Of a DNA stretch of 64,000 nt, positions 1 to 9,076 are shown piece after piece. Positions within the stretch are counted from its first letter, which is position 1. Every line of letters starts with the position of its first letter. Made by a program: the position numbers and the translations under genes. Source of the DNA: JBDIAG01 sp963835085 (GTDB lineage: Bacteria > Actinomycetota > Actinomycetes > Actinomycetales > CAWJMD01); the NCBI GenBank assembly GCA_963835085.1, contig CAWIED010000001.1:1984001-2048000 (forward strand), in the 5' to 3' direction. The notes below the pieces were generated by a model. The model saw only the letters and a program-made list of their open reading frames with translations. It was not told where the DNA came from and ran no database searches.

Positions 1-140
1 TGCACCTGCCCGTCGTCAGCGCGGCGCACCGACGAGGCCCACAGTGCCGGCACCAGGGTGTTCACGTCCGCCGGCACGGCCAGCCAGGCGGGTGCGCCGT
101 AACCGTCTGCGTGCAGGGCGCCTGCTTCGTGGGCTCTCAT
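1..140 (-). CDS. lysA: Diaminopimelate decarboxylase, N-terminal fragment (runs off left edge)
   Basis: Only the first 46 codons are present; the ATG is at 140-138 and the frame runs off the window. The start MRAHEAGALHADG, then a DVNTLVPALW-type stretch and the beginning of a VRRADDGQV segment, resemble the N-terminus of actinobacterial LysA, the PLP enzyme that makes L-lysine from meso-diaminopimelate. No catalytic residue is visible because the barrel domain lies outside the window. The assignment rests on memory of the family N-terminus and should be read as probable, not certain. Confidence 0.6.
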   Translation of the reverse strand, partial: MRAHEAGALHADGYGAPAWLAVPADVNTLVPALWASSVRRADDGQV

Positions 141-550
141 GGCCCGGAGCCTAGCGAGGCCCGCCGCAAGAGCGGCCTAGCCCCCGAACCGGCCTCGAAG
201 CCGGCCTCGACGGAGAGTCCGCTTGTCAGCAGCGCCCCGGTGCCAGAAGGTGCTAGTTGCCATCAGTGCGCCACCACCACCAAAGGCTGACTGCCGCTGC
301 GCGAGACCCCGGGCTCGGCTAGGGAGGCTGATTCATCGACAATGGGCGTTGCTCACCCGTCCGGGGGTATCCGGATCGTGCCAAATCCAGGCTCACGCCA
401 GCCCAGCTGCCTCCCAACGGAAGGTCAGCCAGACCGAGGTGCCGCCCTTCGGGCGAATCGAGGTGCACCGGTTGGCTCAAAGATCCACGTTCCGTGGCTT
501 TACTCCTGGCGTGGGTGTGCCGATGGAGCCCTGAATAGGGAGGGGGTCAC
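141..550. other. Intergenic region between divergent lysA and the GGDEF/EAL gene
   Basis: About 410 bp without a supportable gene. Short open frames here have no recognisable protein features. I looked for a c-di-GMP riboswitch ahead of the GGDEF/EAL gene and saw no convincing one. The end of the region has a purine-rich stretch (AGGGAGGGGG) just before the GTG start at 551, which serves as the ribosome binding site. Confidence 0.5.
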
Positions 551-2902
551 GTGACACCTGAGGTAGCCCGGCCGCGCGCCGTCATCGCCTATGAGGCGGT
601 GGTTGCCGGTGTCGCGGCTACCCTCCTGCTGGTGCTCGTGGCCTCCATCGTCCACCAGCGGATGTTGCCGGGTGCGCTGAGCCCGCTTGCCATCGGAGTG
701 GCGCTCTGCGCGCCTGTGCTGGCGCGATTCGGGGTGAGCGTCGAGGGCAAGTCGCAGAGCATCAGCGTCACCTTCGAGACGGCCGCGCTGGTGCTCCTGC
801 TGTTCATCACGGACAACGCTGTGGTGGGGCTGGCGCTGTGGTCGGTGCTCGTCCCCTTCGGGCTCATGACCGATCGCACCCGCTGGCGGGTGCACCTCTT
901 CAACGCCGCCCTCACGATCATCTGCGGCGTGGGACTTGCGCTGACCGTGACGGCGATCGGCCACGAGAATCCCACCGACCCCATCACCCTGCTGACCGTG
1001 GCCGGCGGGTGTTCGGTGAGCACGATCCTCGATCTCGGCCTCTCGTGGTTGCACGTGCACCTGCGCACCGGGCAACCGGTGTCGTCGATGGTGGGCGCCG
1101 ACGACATCGTGATCGGCACCGGGGTGGCCAGCGGCACGGCCAGCATCGGCTACCTGGGTGCACTGCTGGCACAGCTCAACCACTCCTGGGTGATGTTGAT
1201 CCTGCTGGTGCCGGTGGGGTCGGTGATCGTGGCCTCGCGAGCCACCCGGCAGTCGATGGACGACCAGCGAAGGCTGTCGGTGCTGCTGGAGAGCAGCCGC
1301 GACCGTCGCCACCTCGACACCGCTGACGACATCCTGGAGTCGGCCATCCGGCACGCGCGAGTACTGCTCGGCGCCCCGGGTGTGCGGCTCAGCGAAGAGG
1401 CGCCGACCGGCGACTGGATCGGCGCACCGATCGACGTCGGGGCGGACTGCGTGGTGTGGCTCAACAGTCCTCCTCGCCGCGATCGCAGCACGTGGCTGCC
1501 CAGCGAGCGGCAGTCTCTCGACACGCTGGCCGCGGACACGGCCGAGTCGATCGCCCGGGCGCGGCTCATCACACAGCTCAGCAAGATGGCCCGCATCGAC
1601 GGTCTCAGCGGCTTGGCGAACCGCACGACCTTCTCGGCGACGGCCCACAGCGCTATCGCCGACGGAGATCTCACCGGGCGCTATCCCACGCTGCTCTACC
1701 TCGATCTCGACAACTTCAAACAGGTCAACGACCTTTACGGCCACCATGTAGGCGACGAGCTGGTTCGCATGGTGGCCTCACGGCTGCTGGCGTGCGTGCC
1801 CGGCGGTGGCATTGCGGCCCGGCTCGGCGGAGACGAGTTCGCCATGCTCTTCGGTGCCGAGCACCAGGTCGACGCGGTCGCAGGCGCCATCATCAACCGG
1901 CTCGGCAACGAGTTCCTCATCGACGGGCACAGCCTGTCGGTGAGTGCGAGTGTAGGGATCGCCCAGGCCGGGCCCGGCATCAGCGCCGACCGGTTGTTCC
2001 GCAACGCCGACCTCGCCATGTACTACGCCAAGGCGGAGCACATCTCGGGGCCGGCGGTCTATCACGACGGGCTGCGCGCCAAGGACCGCGAGCGCAACGA
2101 GCTTCGCGCCGACCTGGCCCGGGCCGTCGACAAGGGCGAGCTGCGTGTCGTCTACCAACCTGTGCAAGACCTGGCCCGCGGGCACATCGACGGTGTCGAG
2201 GCGCTCGTGCGGTGGGACCACCCCACCAAGGGGATGCTGCCTGCGGGCGCCTTCGTCGAGATCGCCGAGGAGTCGGGACTCATCCGCCGGATCGGCGAAT
2301 GGGTGCTGCGCCAGGCGATGGCCGACGGCGCCCGGATGGCCGACGCTGCCGGACGTCCGCTGTCGGTGGCCGTCAATGTCTCACCTCGCCAGCTCAACGA
2401 CGATCACCTTGTGGAGCTGGTCTCCGAACTCGTGCGCGAGGACGCCTCCGGAACGCATCTGATCCTGGAGCTCACCGAATCGGCCGTGATCACCGAGGAC
2501 CCCGTGATCAGGCAGCGACTCGAGTCGCTGGTCTCGGCCGGGGTCTCGCTGGCACTGGACGACTTCGGGGTCGGATATTCCTCCGTGGGCTACCTGCGCT
2601 GGCTGCCGATGCAGATCCTCAAGCTCGACCGCACCCTGCTCACCTCGATCGCCCACGACCAGCGCGCGCGCAGCCTTGTAGAGGCCCTGCTCGTGATGGG
2701 ACGTGCGCTCGACCTCATCGTGGTGGCCGAGGGCGTGGAGCGGGCCGATGAGGCGAGGGTGCTCGTCGAGCTGGGCTGCCGTCTCGGGCAGGGATGGTGG
2801 CTGGCGCGCCCGCTGTTGTTGCCGGATCTGGAGCAGCTGCTGTCGGGGACGAATGACATCGTCACCCAGCGCATCCGGCGACGCAGTGTCAACCCGGTGT
2901 AA
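551..2902 (+). CDS. Membrane-anchored diguanylate cyclase/phosphodiesterase (GGDEF-EAL)
   Basis: A 783-residue c-di-GMP turnover protein. Residues 1-230 are a block of hydrophobic segments, probably a MASE-like membrane sensor. Residues ~250-340 form a soluble GAF-like linker. A GGDEF domain follows (~345-510), with DLDNFKQVND and an intact LGGDEF, then an EAL domain (~525-765) with VEALVRW, NVSPRQL and LDDFGVGYSS. Both signature motifs are intact, so either or both activities may work. The GTG start at 551 follows a strong AGGGAGG site. The gene stands alone, 20 bp ahead of the ABC exporter genes, with no other c-di-GMP gene nearby. Confidence 0.93.
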   Translation: MTPEVARPRAVIAYEAVVAGVAATLLLVLVASIVHQRMLPGALSPLAIGVALCAPVLARFGVSVEGKSQSISVTFETAALVLLLFITDNAVVGLALWSVLVPFGLMTDRTRWRVHLFNAALTIICGVGLALTVTAIGHENPTDPITLLTVAGGCSVSTILDLGLSWLHVHLRTGQPVSSMVGADDIVIGTGVASGTASIGYLGALLAQLNHSWVMLILLVPVGSVIVASRATRQSMDDQRRLSVLLESSRDRRHLDTADDILESAIRHARVLLGAPGVRLSEEAPTGDWIGAPIDVGADCVVWLNSPPRRDRSTWLPSERQSLDTLAADTAESIARARLITQLSKMARIDGLSGLANRTTFSATAHSAIADGDLTGRYPTLLYLDLDNFKQVNDLYGHHVGDELVRMVASRLLACVPGGGIAARLGGDEFAMLFGAEHQVDAVAGAIINRLGNEFLIDGHSLSVSASVGIAQAGPGISADRLFRNADLAMYYAKAEHISGPAVYHDGLRAKDRERNELRADLARAVDKGELRVVYQPVQDLARGHIDGVEALVRWDHPTKGMLPAGAFVEIAEESGLIRRIGEWVLRQAMADGARMADAAGRPLSVAVNVSPRQLNDDHLVELVSELVREDASGTHLILELTESAVITEDPVIRQRLESLVSAGVSLALDDFGVGYSSVGYLRWLPMQILKLDRTLLTSIAHDQRARSLVEALLVMGRALDLIVVAEGVERADEARVLVELGCRLGQGWWLARPLLLPDLEQLLSGTNDIVTQRIRRRSVNPV

Positions 2903-2922
2903 GGCAACCCTAAGATTGGGCG

Positions 2923-4827
2923 GTGAGCGCTACCGTCCTGACTCGTTCGGGGGCCGCGTCGCCGACGGCACCGCTGGATGACGTGGCCCGGCTGTCGCCC
3001 CGGAGGCTGTTGTGGCGAGCCGTGCGGTCGCGGCGGCGCGACCTGGTTGCGGCCTCGGTGCTGTACAGCACCCATCAGCTCGGCGAGTCGATGGTGCCGG
3101 TTGTCATCGGCGCCACGATCAGCGGCGCGGTAGACCACGGAAGTTGGGCTGCGATCGGGGTGTGGCTGGGCGTGTTGGCCGCTGACTTCGCGCTCTTGTC
3201 GTTCTCCTACCGCTTCGGAGCCCGCGCCAGCATGCGAGCCAAGCAGTTCGCCGGCCACCAGGCGCGGATGTGGCTGACCGATCGCGTGGTGCAACCTGCT
3301 GGTGGAGTGCGTCATCCGCCGGGCGACCTGTTGAGCCGGTCCTCCAGCGACGCGGACCGGGTCGGCGCGTTCGCCGGCATCGTCGCCTCCACGATCGCCG
3401 CGGTCGCCGTACTGGTCGTGTCGACCGTGCTGCTGGTGCGATTCTCGTTGCTGCTCGGCGTCATGATCGTCGCCGGCACGGTGGTGCTGCTCGTGGTGCA
3501 GAGCCGGGTGTCGGTGCTGTTGCAGCGACGCAGCCACGTCGAACAACACCAACAGGCCCGTGCCACCGCGCTGGCCGAAGACCTGATCCGTGGGCTGAGG
3601 GTGCTCAAGGGCATCGGCGCCGAGCGCGCCGCAGCCCAGAACTATGCGGCAGTCAGCCAGGAGGCGGTCGGGGCCGCAGTGCATGCGGCATCCTCGCAGG
3701 CGACGCTGGTCTCGGTCGGGGCCATGTTCACCGGGATCTACCTGAGCGCTATCGCAGGCGTCGGCGGCTGGCTGGCGTTGGACGGGCAACTGGGCCTGGG
3801 GCAACTGGTTGCGGCGCTGGGCCTGGCGCAGTTCGTCATCGGGCCGATGGAGACCGTCTCCGGCGCCAGCGCCGCCTACGCCCGAGCGCTCGCCTCGGCC
3901 GCGCGCATCCACGACGTCCTGGCCGCCGACCCGGCCGTGCCCGACCCGACTGTGTCCGGGCTGGCCGTGATCGACTCGGCCGTGGCTAACTCAGCGGTGC
4001 CAGATTCAGCCGTGACCGGCCTGGCTGGAGGGGGCTTGGGGGCGCCTACGCCCTTCCGGTTGCCGGGCGCGACCGACGGGTCGAAAGGTGCCGCGCTCAC
4101 GTTCGAGGCGGTGGCCGTCTCGGGTACAGCCCGTCGCACAGCGGGCCCTTCCGGGGTCCGTCCTGCACAAGCCCGAGCCACCCGACTCGACGCGAGGGTG
4201 CCCGCCGGATCGATGACCGGACTGGTGTGTGGCGATCCGGCGGTCGCCGCCGCCATACCGCTCCTGCTTGCCCGCGAACACGACCCCGACGCCGGCCTGA
4301 TCCGGCTGGATGACACCGCGATCGCCCTCTTCCCCCTGGACGTCCTGCGGCAGGCGATGCTCGTGTGCCTGCACGACGCGGTGCTCCTGCCCGGCAGCAT
4401 CGCCGACAATCTGGCCGCGCTCACCGACGATCCCGACGCGATCGCCCTGGCGGCCCGAGCCTCCTGCGCCGACCAGGTGGTGGACGCCGCGCCGAACGGC
4501 CGGCACACCCCGGTCGGCGACCGCGGCGAGACCCTGTCCGGCGGGCAACGCCAGCGCATCGCCCTTGCCCGCGCCCTGGCCGCCCGATCGCCGGTACTGG
4601 TACTGCACGACCCCACAACCGCCGTCGATGCGGCCACGGAAGACCGCATCGCGGAGCAGGTGCGGGGCCTGCGGGCCGGGCGCACCACCCTGGTGATCAC
4701 CACCAGCCCGGCCTGGTTGGCGCGCTGCGACCAGGTGATCCACTTGCACGAGAGCGGCTGCGACCTTGGCACGCACACCGGACTGCTGGCCGATGCCTCC
4801 GCGTATGTCACGACGGTAGCCCGGTGA
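2923..4827 (+). CDS. ABC exporter half-subunit with degenerate Walker motifs
   Basis: A 634-residue half-transporter: an N-terminal six-helix membrane domain (about residues 30-330), then a nucleotide-binding domain. The normal Walker A is replaced by GLVCGDPAVAAAIPLLLA, without GxGKS, and Walker B reads VLVLHDPTTAVDA, with the D-E pair changed to H-D. The signature motif LSGGQRQRIALARAL is intact. Such asymmetry is known in heterodimeric exporters, where this subunit supplies only the signature to the working ATP site. An Ala/Val/Ser/Pro-rich linker (about residues 340-365) joins the domains. It overlaps the next gene by GTGA, so the two are translationally coupled. Position beside siderophore uptake genes suggests siderophore or metallophore export; that is inference. 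Confidence 0.9.
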   Translation: MSATVLTRSGAASPTAPLDDVARLSPRRLLWRAVRSRRRDLVAASVLYSTHQLGESMVPVVIGATISGAVDHGSWAAIGVWLGVLAADFALLSFSYRFGARASMRAKQFAGHQARMWLTDRVVQPAGGVRHPPGDLLSRSSSDADRVGAFAGIVASTIAAVAVLVVSTVLLVRFSLLLGVMIVAGTVVLLVVQSRVSVLLQRRSHVEQHQQARATALAEDLIRGLRVLKGIGAERAAAQNYAAVSQEAVGAAVHAASSQATLVSVGAMFTGIYLSAIAGVGGWLALDGQLGLGQLVAALGLAQFVIGPMETVSGASAAYARALASAARIHDVLAADPAVPDPTVSGLAVIDSAVANSAVPDSAVTGLAGGGLGAPTPFRLPGATDGSKGAALTFEAVAVSGTARRTAGPSGVRPAQARATRLDARVPAGSMTGLVCGDPAVAAAIPLLLAREHDPDAGLIRLDDTAIALFPLDVLRQAMLVCLHDAVLLPGSIADNLAALTDDPDAIALAARASCADQVVDAAPNGRHTPVGDRGETLSGGQRQRIALARALAARSPVLVLHDPTTAVDAATEDRIAEQVRGLRAGRTTLVITTSPAWLARCDQVIHLHESGCDLGTHTGLLADASAYVTTVAR

Positions 4828-6629
4828 GCACCCACCTGGGTGCTGAGTCGCCAAGCGCGGATCAAACTCGGGACCGGGTGCTGTTGCCGGTCGCGTCCGG
4901 ACGGCAAGTGCGCAGCTATCTGCGCAGGCTGATGCGCGGTCGCTGGTTCAGATTGGTCATGGTGATCGCGACCATGGCCCTCGACAGTGCCCTCGGCCTG
5001 GCCGGACCGATCGCGATCGGCCAGATCACCCAGGCCATCGCCGAGCACCGATCCACGCATGCTCTGGTCGGCCCGGTCGTGCTGCTGACCGTAGCCACCT
5101 TGGCGGCCGCGGGCACGGGCTGGATCGCGACCGTGCAGCTGGCTCGTCTCGTGCTGCCTACGGTCGCCCGGTTACGGGAGGATGCCGTCTCTGTCGCGGT
5201 CGGCCTGCCTATCGATGCGGTGGAAGCCGGCGGGGCCGGCGATCTCGTCTCACGGTTGTCCGGCGATGTCGAACGGGTCTCCGAGGCCGCCAGCGGCGCG
5301 CTGGGCAGCTTCGTAGCCGCCGGTCTGGCCATCGTGTCCACCCTGATCGGGCTGGCCGCCCTCGACTGGCGTTTCGCGCTCGCCGGGCTGCTGGCCGTGC
5401 CCATCCAGGCCCATACGCTGCGCTGGTATCTGCGCACCTCACGGCCGATCTACGCCGCCGGCCGGATCGCCGACGGACGTCGGGCATCCGCCCTGCTGAC
5501 CGGGTTCACCGCCCTGCCCACCCTGCGCGCGCTGCGCCTCGGCCGCCGCCAGCACGACCGCATCGAGGTCACCTCGGCCGAGTCGATGGAGTACGAGTTC
5601 CGTGCGACCAGGGTCGCGACCCGGTTCTATGGTCGGCTCAACAGTGCCGAGTTCGTGGGCCTGGGCGCGATTCTGCTCGTCGCGTTCCTGCTCGTTCGCG
5701 CCGGCGCGGCGAGCATCGGCGCGGCCACCACCGCGGCCCTGTTCTTCGCTGCCCTTTTCAATCCGATCAACACGGTTCTCGGTGTCTTCGACAGCATCCA
5801 GCAGGCCGGCGCCGCCCTCGCCCGGCTGATCGGCATCACCACCGATGTCCATCCCGCATCGCCTACCGCCGAGGGCGGCCGGTCGGCCCGTCCCGGTCGC
5901 GGTGCGCTCTCGGCGACCGGCGTCGGGTTCGGTTATGCCGATGGCCCCGACGTGCTGCACCACGTCGACCTGCGGGTCGAGCCTGGCCAGCATCTGGTCG
6001 TCGTCGGCACCACCGGCTCCGGCAAATCCACCCTCGCCTCGCTGCTCGCCGGCCTACGACACCCGCGCGAGGGACGCATCGACCTCGCCGGCAGCCCGCT
6101 CGGCGACCTCGACGAGGCCGACCTGCATCGCGCCGTGGCCCTGGTCACCCAGGAGACCCACGTGTTCGCTGGCACCGTCGCCGACAACCTCCGGCTCGCC
6201 GCGCCTCACGCCGACGCCGACGCGATCACCGGTGCGCTGCACACCGTAGGCGCCATCGGCTGGATCGCCGCCTTGCCCGACGGCGTCGACACCCAGGTCG
6301 GCGGTGGTGGCATCGCGCTCACCGCCAGCCAGGCCCAGCAGCTCGCCTTGGCCCGGCTGCTGCTGCTCGACCCCGCCATCGTCGTCCTCGACGAGGCCAC
6401 TGCCGAAGGCGGCAGCGACGCGGCCCGTGCTCTCGACCGCGCCGCCGCTGCCGTCACCCGCGGCCGCTCCGCCATCGTCATCGCCCATCGGCTGTCGCAG
6501 ACCAGCGACGCCGACACGATCGTCGTGATGGAAGCCGGCCGGATCACCGAGCGCGGCACCCATCACGACCTGCTGGCGGCCGGCGGCAGCTACGCCGCCC
6601 TCTGGGCGGCCTGGTCGCAAGCCCACTGA
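4824..6629 (+). CDS. ABC exporter half-subunit with degenerate signature motif
   Basis: A 601-residue partner of the preceding gene, with GTG start at 4824 overlapping its stop. It has a membrane domain (residues ~30-320) and an NBD with intact Walker A (VVVGTTGSGKST), Q-loop (VTQETHVFAGTVADNLRL) and Walker B (IVVLDEATAEGG). The signature is changed from LSGGQ to TASQAQQ. This complements the partner, which has a good signature but no Walker A. The dimer should therefore have one consensus ATP site, formed by this Walker A/B and the partner signature, and one degenerate site. The longer open frame upstream of 4824 is a shadow of the first gene. Substrate unknown; a siderophore is plausible from context. 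Confidence 0.9.
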   Translation: MSTHLGAESPSADQTRDRVLLPVASGRQVRSYLRRLMRGRWFRLVMVIATMALDSALGLAGPIAIGQITQAIAEHRSTHALVGPVVLLTVATLAAAGTGWIATVQLARLVLPTVARLREDAVSVAVGLPIDAVEAGGAGDLVSRLSGDVERVSEAASGALGSFVAAGLAIVSTLIGLAALDWRFALAGLLAVPIQAHTLRWYLRTSRPIYAAGRIADGRRASALLTGFTALPTLRALRLGRRQHDRIEVTSAESMEYEFRATRVATRFYGRLNSAEFVGLGAILLVAFLLVRAGAASIGAATTAALFFAALFNPINTVLGVFDSIQQAGAALARLIGITTDVHPASPTAEGGRSARPGRGALSATGVGFGYADGPDVLHHVDLRVEPGQHLVVVGTTGSGKSTLASLLAGLRHPREGRIDLAGSPLGDLDEADLHRAVALVTQETHVFAGTVADNLRLAAPHADADAITGALHTVGAIGWIAALPDGVDTQVGGGGIALTASQAQQLALARLLLLDPAIVVLDEATAEGGSDAARALDRAAAAVTRGRSAIVIAHRLSQTSDADTIVVMEAGRITERGTHHDLLAAGGSYAALWAAWSQAH

Positions 6630-6651
6630 GGCAGCGCTACCGCCCCTGGAC

Positions 6652-6741
6652 TGTCCGGAATCCGACTCGATCGGTGCGGCTCGATCGGATTTCGTGCTCA
6701 GCCGACATCGGCTGGCTGGCACTGGCGTCGGATTCCGGACA
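6652..6741 (-). repeat. Family A palindromic element, copy 1 (reverse orientation)
   Basis: A 90-bp element bounded by perfect 15-bp inverted repeats, TGTCCGGAATCCGAC at 6652-6666 and its complement at 6727-6741. On the minus strand the interior carries the core CGGCTGAGCACGAAA shared with copies at 13965, 63405 and 63637. It lies between convergent genes (exporter stop 6629, binding-protein stop 6903). In this copy both arms carry an A/T pair where the 13965 copy has G/C, so pairing is kept while sequence changes. Confidence 0.85.
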
Positions 6742-6902
6742 TCGACCGGGTCTGACCCGGTGCGAGAGCAGCCCAGAACCCCATGACCGGGCGGAGGGGC
6801 TTCAGCAGCGCCGGGTTCAGGTCGGTCCGATCAGCCCTCAACCCAACCCGAATGGCCAACCCTCAACCTGGCTTGGGTGACCAACTCGGCTGACCAGCCG
6901 CG

Positions 6903-7994
6903 TCAGCCTCCGAGCTTCTTCAGCCCAGCGACCAACTCGTCCAAGATCGCCAGAGCGTCGCCGTAGCCACCGGGCAGGAAGTCGGGGATCGGCACCGTGC
7001 GCCCCGCGCGTACGGCGGCGAGGTTCTGGAAACCGGCCTGGGCGAACAGCTGGGGGCCCTGGTTGTTGGGGGTTCCATCGAAGTTGGCGTAGTAGCCGAT
7101 CACACCGGCGTCAGCGAGCACGTCGAGCTTCTCGTACGACAGCGGCTGGTTGTCGCTGCCGGAAATCGCCGCGCTGCCACTGGCGAACTGCACACCGGCC
7201 GCCGCGAGAATGGAGCCGGCGTCTGACTTCGGCCCGTAGAGCCAGAACTGTCCGGCGTCGAATCCGCCTTGCAGGATGTCCCACCGGAAGCGGGCCAGCA
7301 CATCGGCGTACTGGGACTTGATCTGCGCACTGAGGTCGGCGACTCGCTTCTGCAATGTCGCCAGACGGTGAAGGCGGTTGACGGCGTCGGCGGTCGTGTG
7401 TGCGGTGGCCTGCCATGTGGTGGCCGGGGCGATGACGGTCGGCGCGATCTTGCTGAGCTTCGGCAGCACGTCGGTGTTCCACGAGTAGTCGACACCAATG
7501 ATGAGGTCGGGGTTCAGCGCGGCGACCTTCTCGACGTCGATCTGATCGGAGCCGATCTTGGGCGCTGCCTTCCACCGGGCGAGGTAGCGAGGCGAGATGT
7601 ATTGCGCGCCTTCGTCATAGACGCCCACCGGGGTCAGGCCGAGGTCGTAGAGCGTCGAGGTGGCCGACGGCTGAATGGTCACCACTCGCTTCGGGTTGCT
7701 CGGCACCCGCACCTGGCCTTTGGCCGTGGAGATCGAGCGGGTCGACCGGCTCGGCGTGGACGAGGACCCGGCATCGCGATTCGACCCGCAGGCGGCCAGC
7801 CCGAACATTGCGGAGCTGAGGCCGCCGGCGAGAACGCCGCGACGAGTCAGCTCGTCGACGATCGGCGCACAGCGCGCCTCAGCGTTTCCAGTGGCCTCAG
7901 CGTTTCCACTAGACCGTGTGCCGAGGCTGGCTCCGGATTCCGTCCGGAACTTCGTATCTGCGTCCGGGGCAGGGGCAAGCAATAGCGTCGTCAT
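6903..7994 (-). CDS. Iron-siderophore substrate-binding lipoprotein (FecB/FepB-like), second copy
   Basis: A 363-residue periplasmic-binding-type lipoprotein. Residues 51-69 form a Tat-like lipoprotein signal, TRRGVLAGG...LAAC, with the lipidated cysteine at 69. The ~50 residues ahead of the twin arginines are unusually long for a signal n-region. The mature part has the ABC iron-binding fold pattern (GTP-V-like start VRVPSNPKRVV, then VEKVAALNPDLIIG). The ATG at 7994 follows an AAAGGA site and overlaps the upstream gene's stop (ATGA). It is the last gene of the five-gene uptake operon. It is a diverged paralogue of the adjacent gene, possibly with different siderophore specificity (inference). 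Confidence 0.88.
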   Translation of the reverse strand: MTTLLLAPAPDADTKFRTESGASLGTRSSGNAEATGNAEARCAPIVDELTRRGVLAGGLSSAMFGLAACGSNRDAGSSSTPSRSTRSISTAKGQVRVPSNPKRVVTIQPSATSTLYDLGLTPVGVYDEGAQYISPRYLARWKAAPKIGSDQIDVEKVAALNPDLIIGVDYSWNTDVLPKLSKIAPTVIAPATTWQATAHTTADAVNRLHRLATLQKRVADLSAQIKSQYADVLARFRWDILQGGFDAGQFWLYGPKSDAGSILAAAGVQFASGSAAISGSDNQPLSYEKLDVLADAGVIGYYANFDGTPNNQGPQLFAQAGFQNLAAVRAGRTVPIPDFLPGGYGDALAILDELVAGLKKLGG

Positions 7995-9076
7995 CAGGCG
8001 TCCTTTCGGTAGGTGTCGAGGATGGAGGTGAAATCGGCGACGGCGGCCTGAGCCCAGCGGTACGTGCACAGGTCGGCCCAGCCGATCGGGTAGACGTGTC
8101 CGGCCTTCACAGCGGGCAGGTCGATCCAGGCCGGAAGCTTGACCAGGTCTTGCAAGCCGTTGGTCGGCTGCTTCTCCGGGTCTGCGCGGAACAGGATGAG
8201 GTCGGCGTCAGCCAGTTGACCCAGATGCTCGAGCGAGAGCTCTGCGGTACCTGTGGCATTGGAAGCCGCCCGGCTGAAACGCACGCCGAGGTCGGCCAGC
8301 ACCAACCCGTCGGTGGACTTGGACAGGTCGAGGGCGAAGTTGCCGTCTTGGCTGTAGTCGAGCACTGCCACGACTGTGGAGGCGAGCACGTCGCGGTACG
8401 TGATCTTGGCCTGCGCGACGGTCTGCTGGTATCCGGCGATCAGCGGGTCGAGTTGTGCCGTGCGGTTCACCAGCTCTGCGGTCTGCGCCAGCGGACCGCG
8501 CCAGTCGCTCGTCTGCCCGAAGTCGACCGATGCCACCGGGGCGACGGCCTTGAGCTTGCCCATCGCGCCTTTGGAGTTGTCGTAGCGGCTGCCGGGTGTC
8601 GGCCCGAGGATCAGATCGGGACGCAGTGCAGTGACCTTCTCGTAGTTCGTGGAGGTGATCTCCCCGATGTCGGCGAGCGCCGTCAGCTTGTCGACATACG
8701 GCTTGTACATCACCGAGTCGTTCACCCAGGAATAGTCGATGCCACCCACCGGGGTCAGGCCGAGCTCGATCAGGAAGATCGCGGTGAAGTAGTCGATGCA
8801 CACCACGCGAGCCGGATGAACGGGCACTGAGAACGTCCCGTCCGCAGCCTTCACCGTGCGCATGGCGGGGGCGCCCGAGTTCGAGGAGGACGACCCTCCC
8901 GAGCCGCAGGCCGCCAGGCCGAGCAAGGCAGCCGTGCCGAGGCCGCCCGTGAGCAGCCGGCGCCGAGTCAGCTGGTCGGTGATCGCCGCGAACTCAGCGT
9001 CGACGGCATATGGGTCGACGACAGGTGGGGCGAGAACGTGAAAATCGACGGGCGGACGGTCGAGGCAGGTGATCAT
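7994..9076 (-). CDS. Iron-siderophore substrate-binding lipoprotein (FecB/FepB-like), first copy
   Basis: A 360-residue lipoprotein with a Tat-type signal: LTRRRLLTGGLG at about 37-48, lipobox LAAC with cysteine at 57, and a Gly/Ser-rich spacer after it. The mature domain has FSVPVHPARVV, an LGLTPVGG strand and YEKVTALRPDLILG, typical of class III iron-siderophore binding proteins. It overlaps the ATPase gene upstream and the paralogue downstream by 4 bp at each end. Like its paralogue it carries an unusual leader (36 residues) before the twin arginines, and both share the pattern D-E/Q-L-T-R-R. It delivers ferric siderophore to the FecCD-like permease. Confidence 0.9.
   Translation of the reverse strand: MITCLDRPPVDFHVLAPPVVDPYAVDAEFAAITDQLTRRRLLTGGLGTAALLGLAACGSGGSSSSNSGAPAMRTVKAADGTFSVPVHPARVVCIDYFTAIFLIELGLTPVGGIDYSWVNDSVMYKPYVDKLTALADIGEITSTNYEKVTALRPDLILGPTPGSRYDNSKGAMGKLKAVAPVASVDFGQTSDWRGPLAQTAELVNRTAQLDPLIAGYQQTVAQAKITYRDVLASTVVAVLDYSQDGNFALDLSKSTDGLVLADLGVRFSRAASNATGTAELSLEHLGQLADADLILFRADPEKQPTNGLQDLVKLPAWIDLPAVKAGHVYPIGWADLCTYRWAQAAVADFTSILDTYRKDA

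Noticed and set aside
141..550. c-di-GMP riboswitch ahead of the GGDEF/EAL gene
   Set aside because: The conserved GEMM elements are not present in the leader as far as I can read it.
500..3912. Long minus-strand frames opposite the GGDEF/EAL and exporter genes
   Set aside because: They are antisense shadows of well-identified genes, rich in Arg, Pro, His and Gln with no domain pattern.
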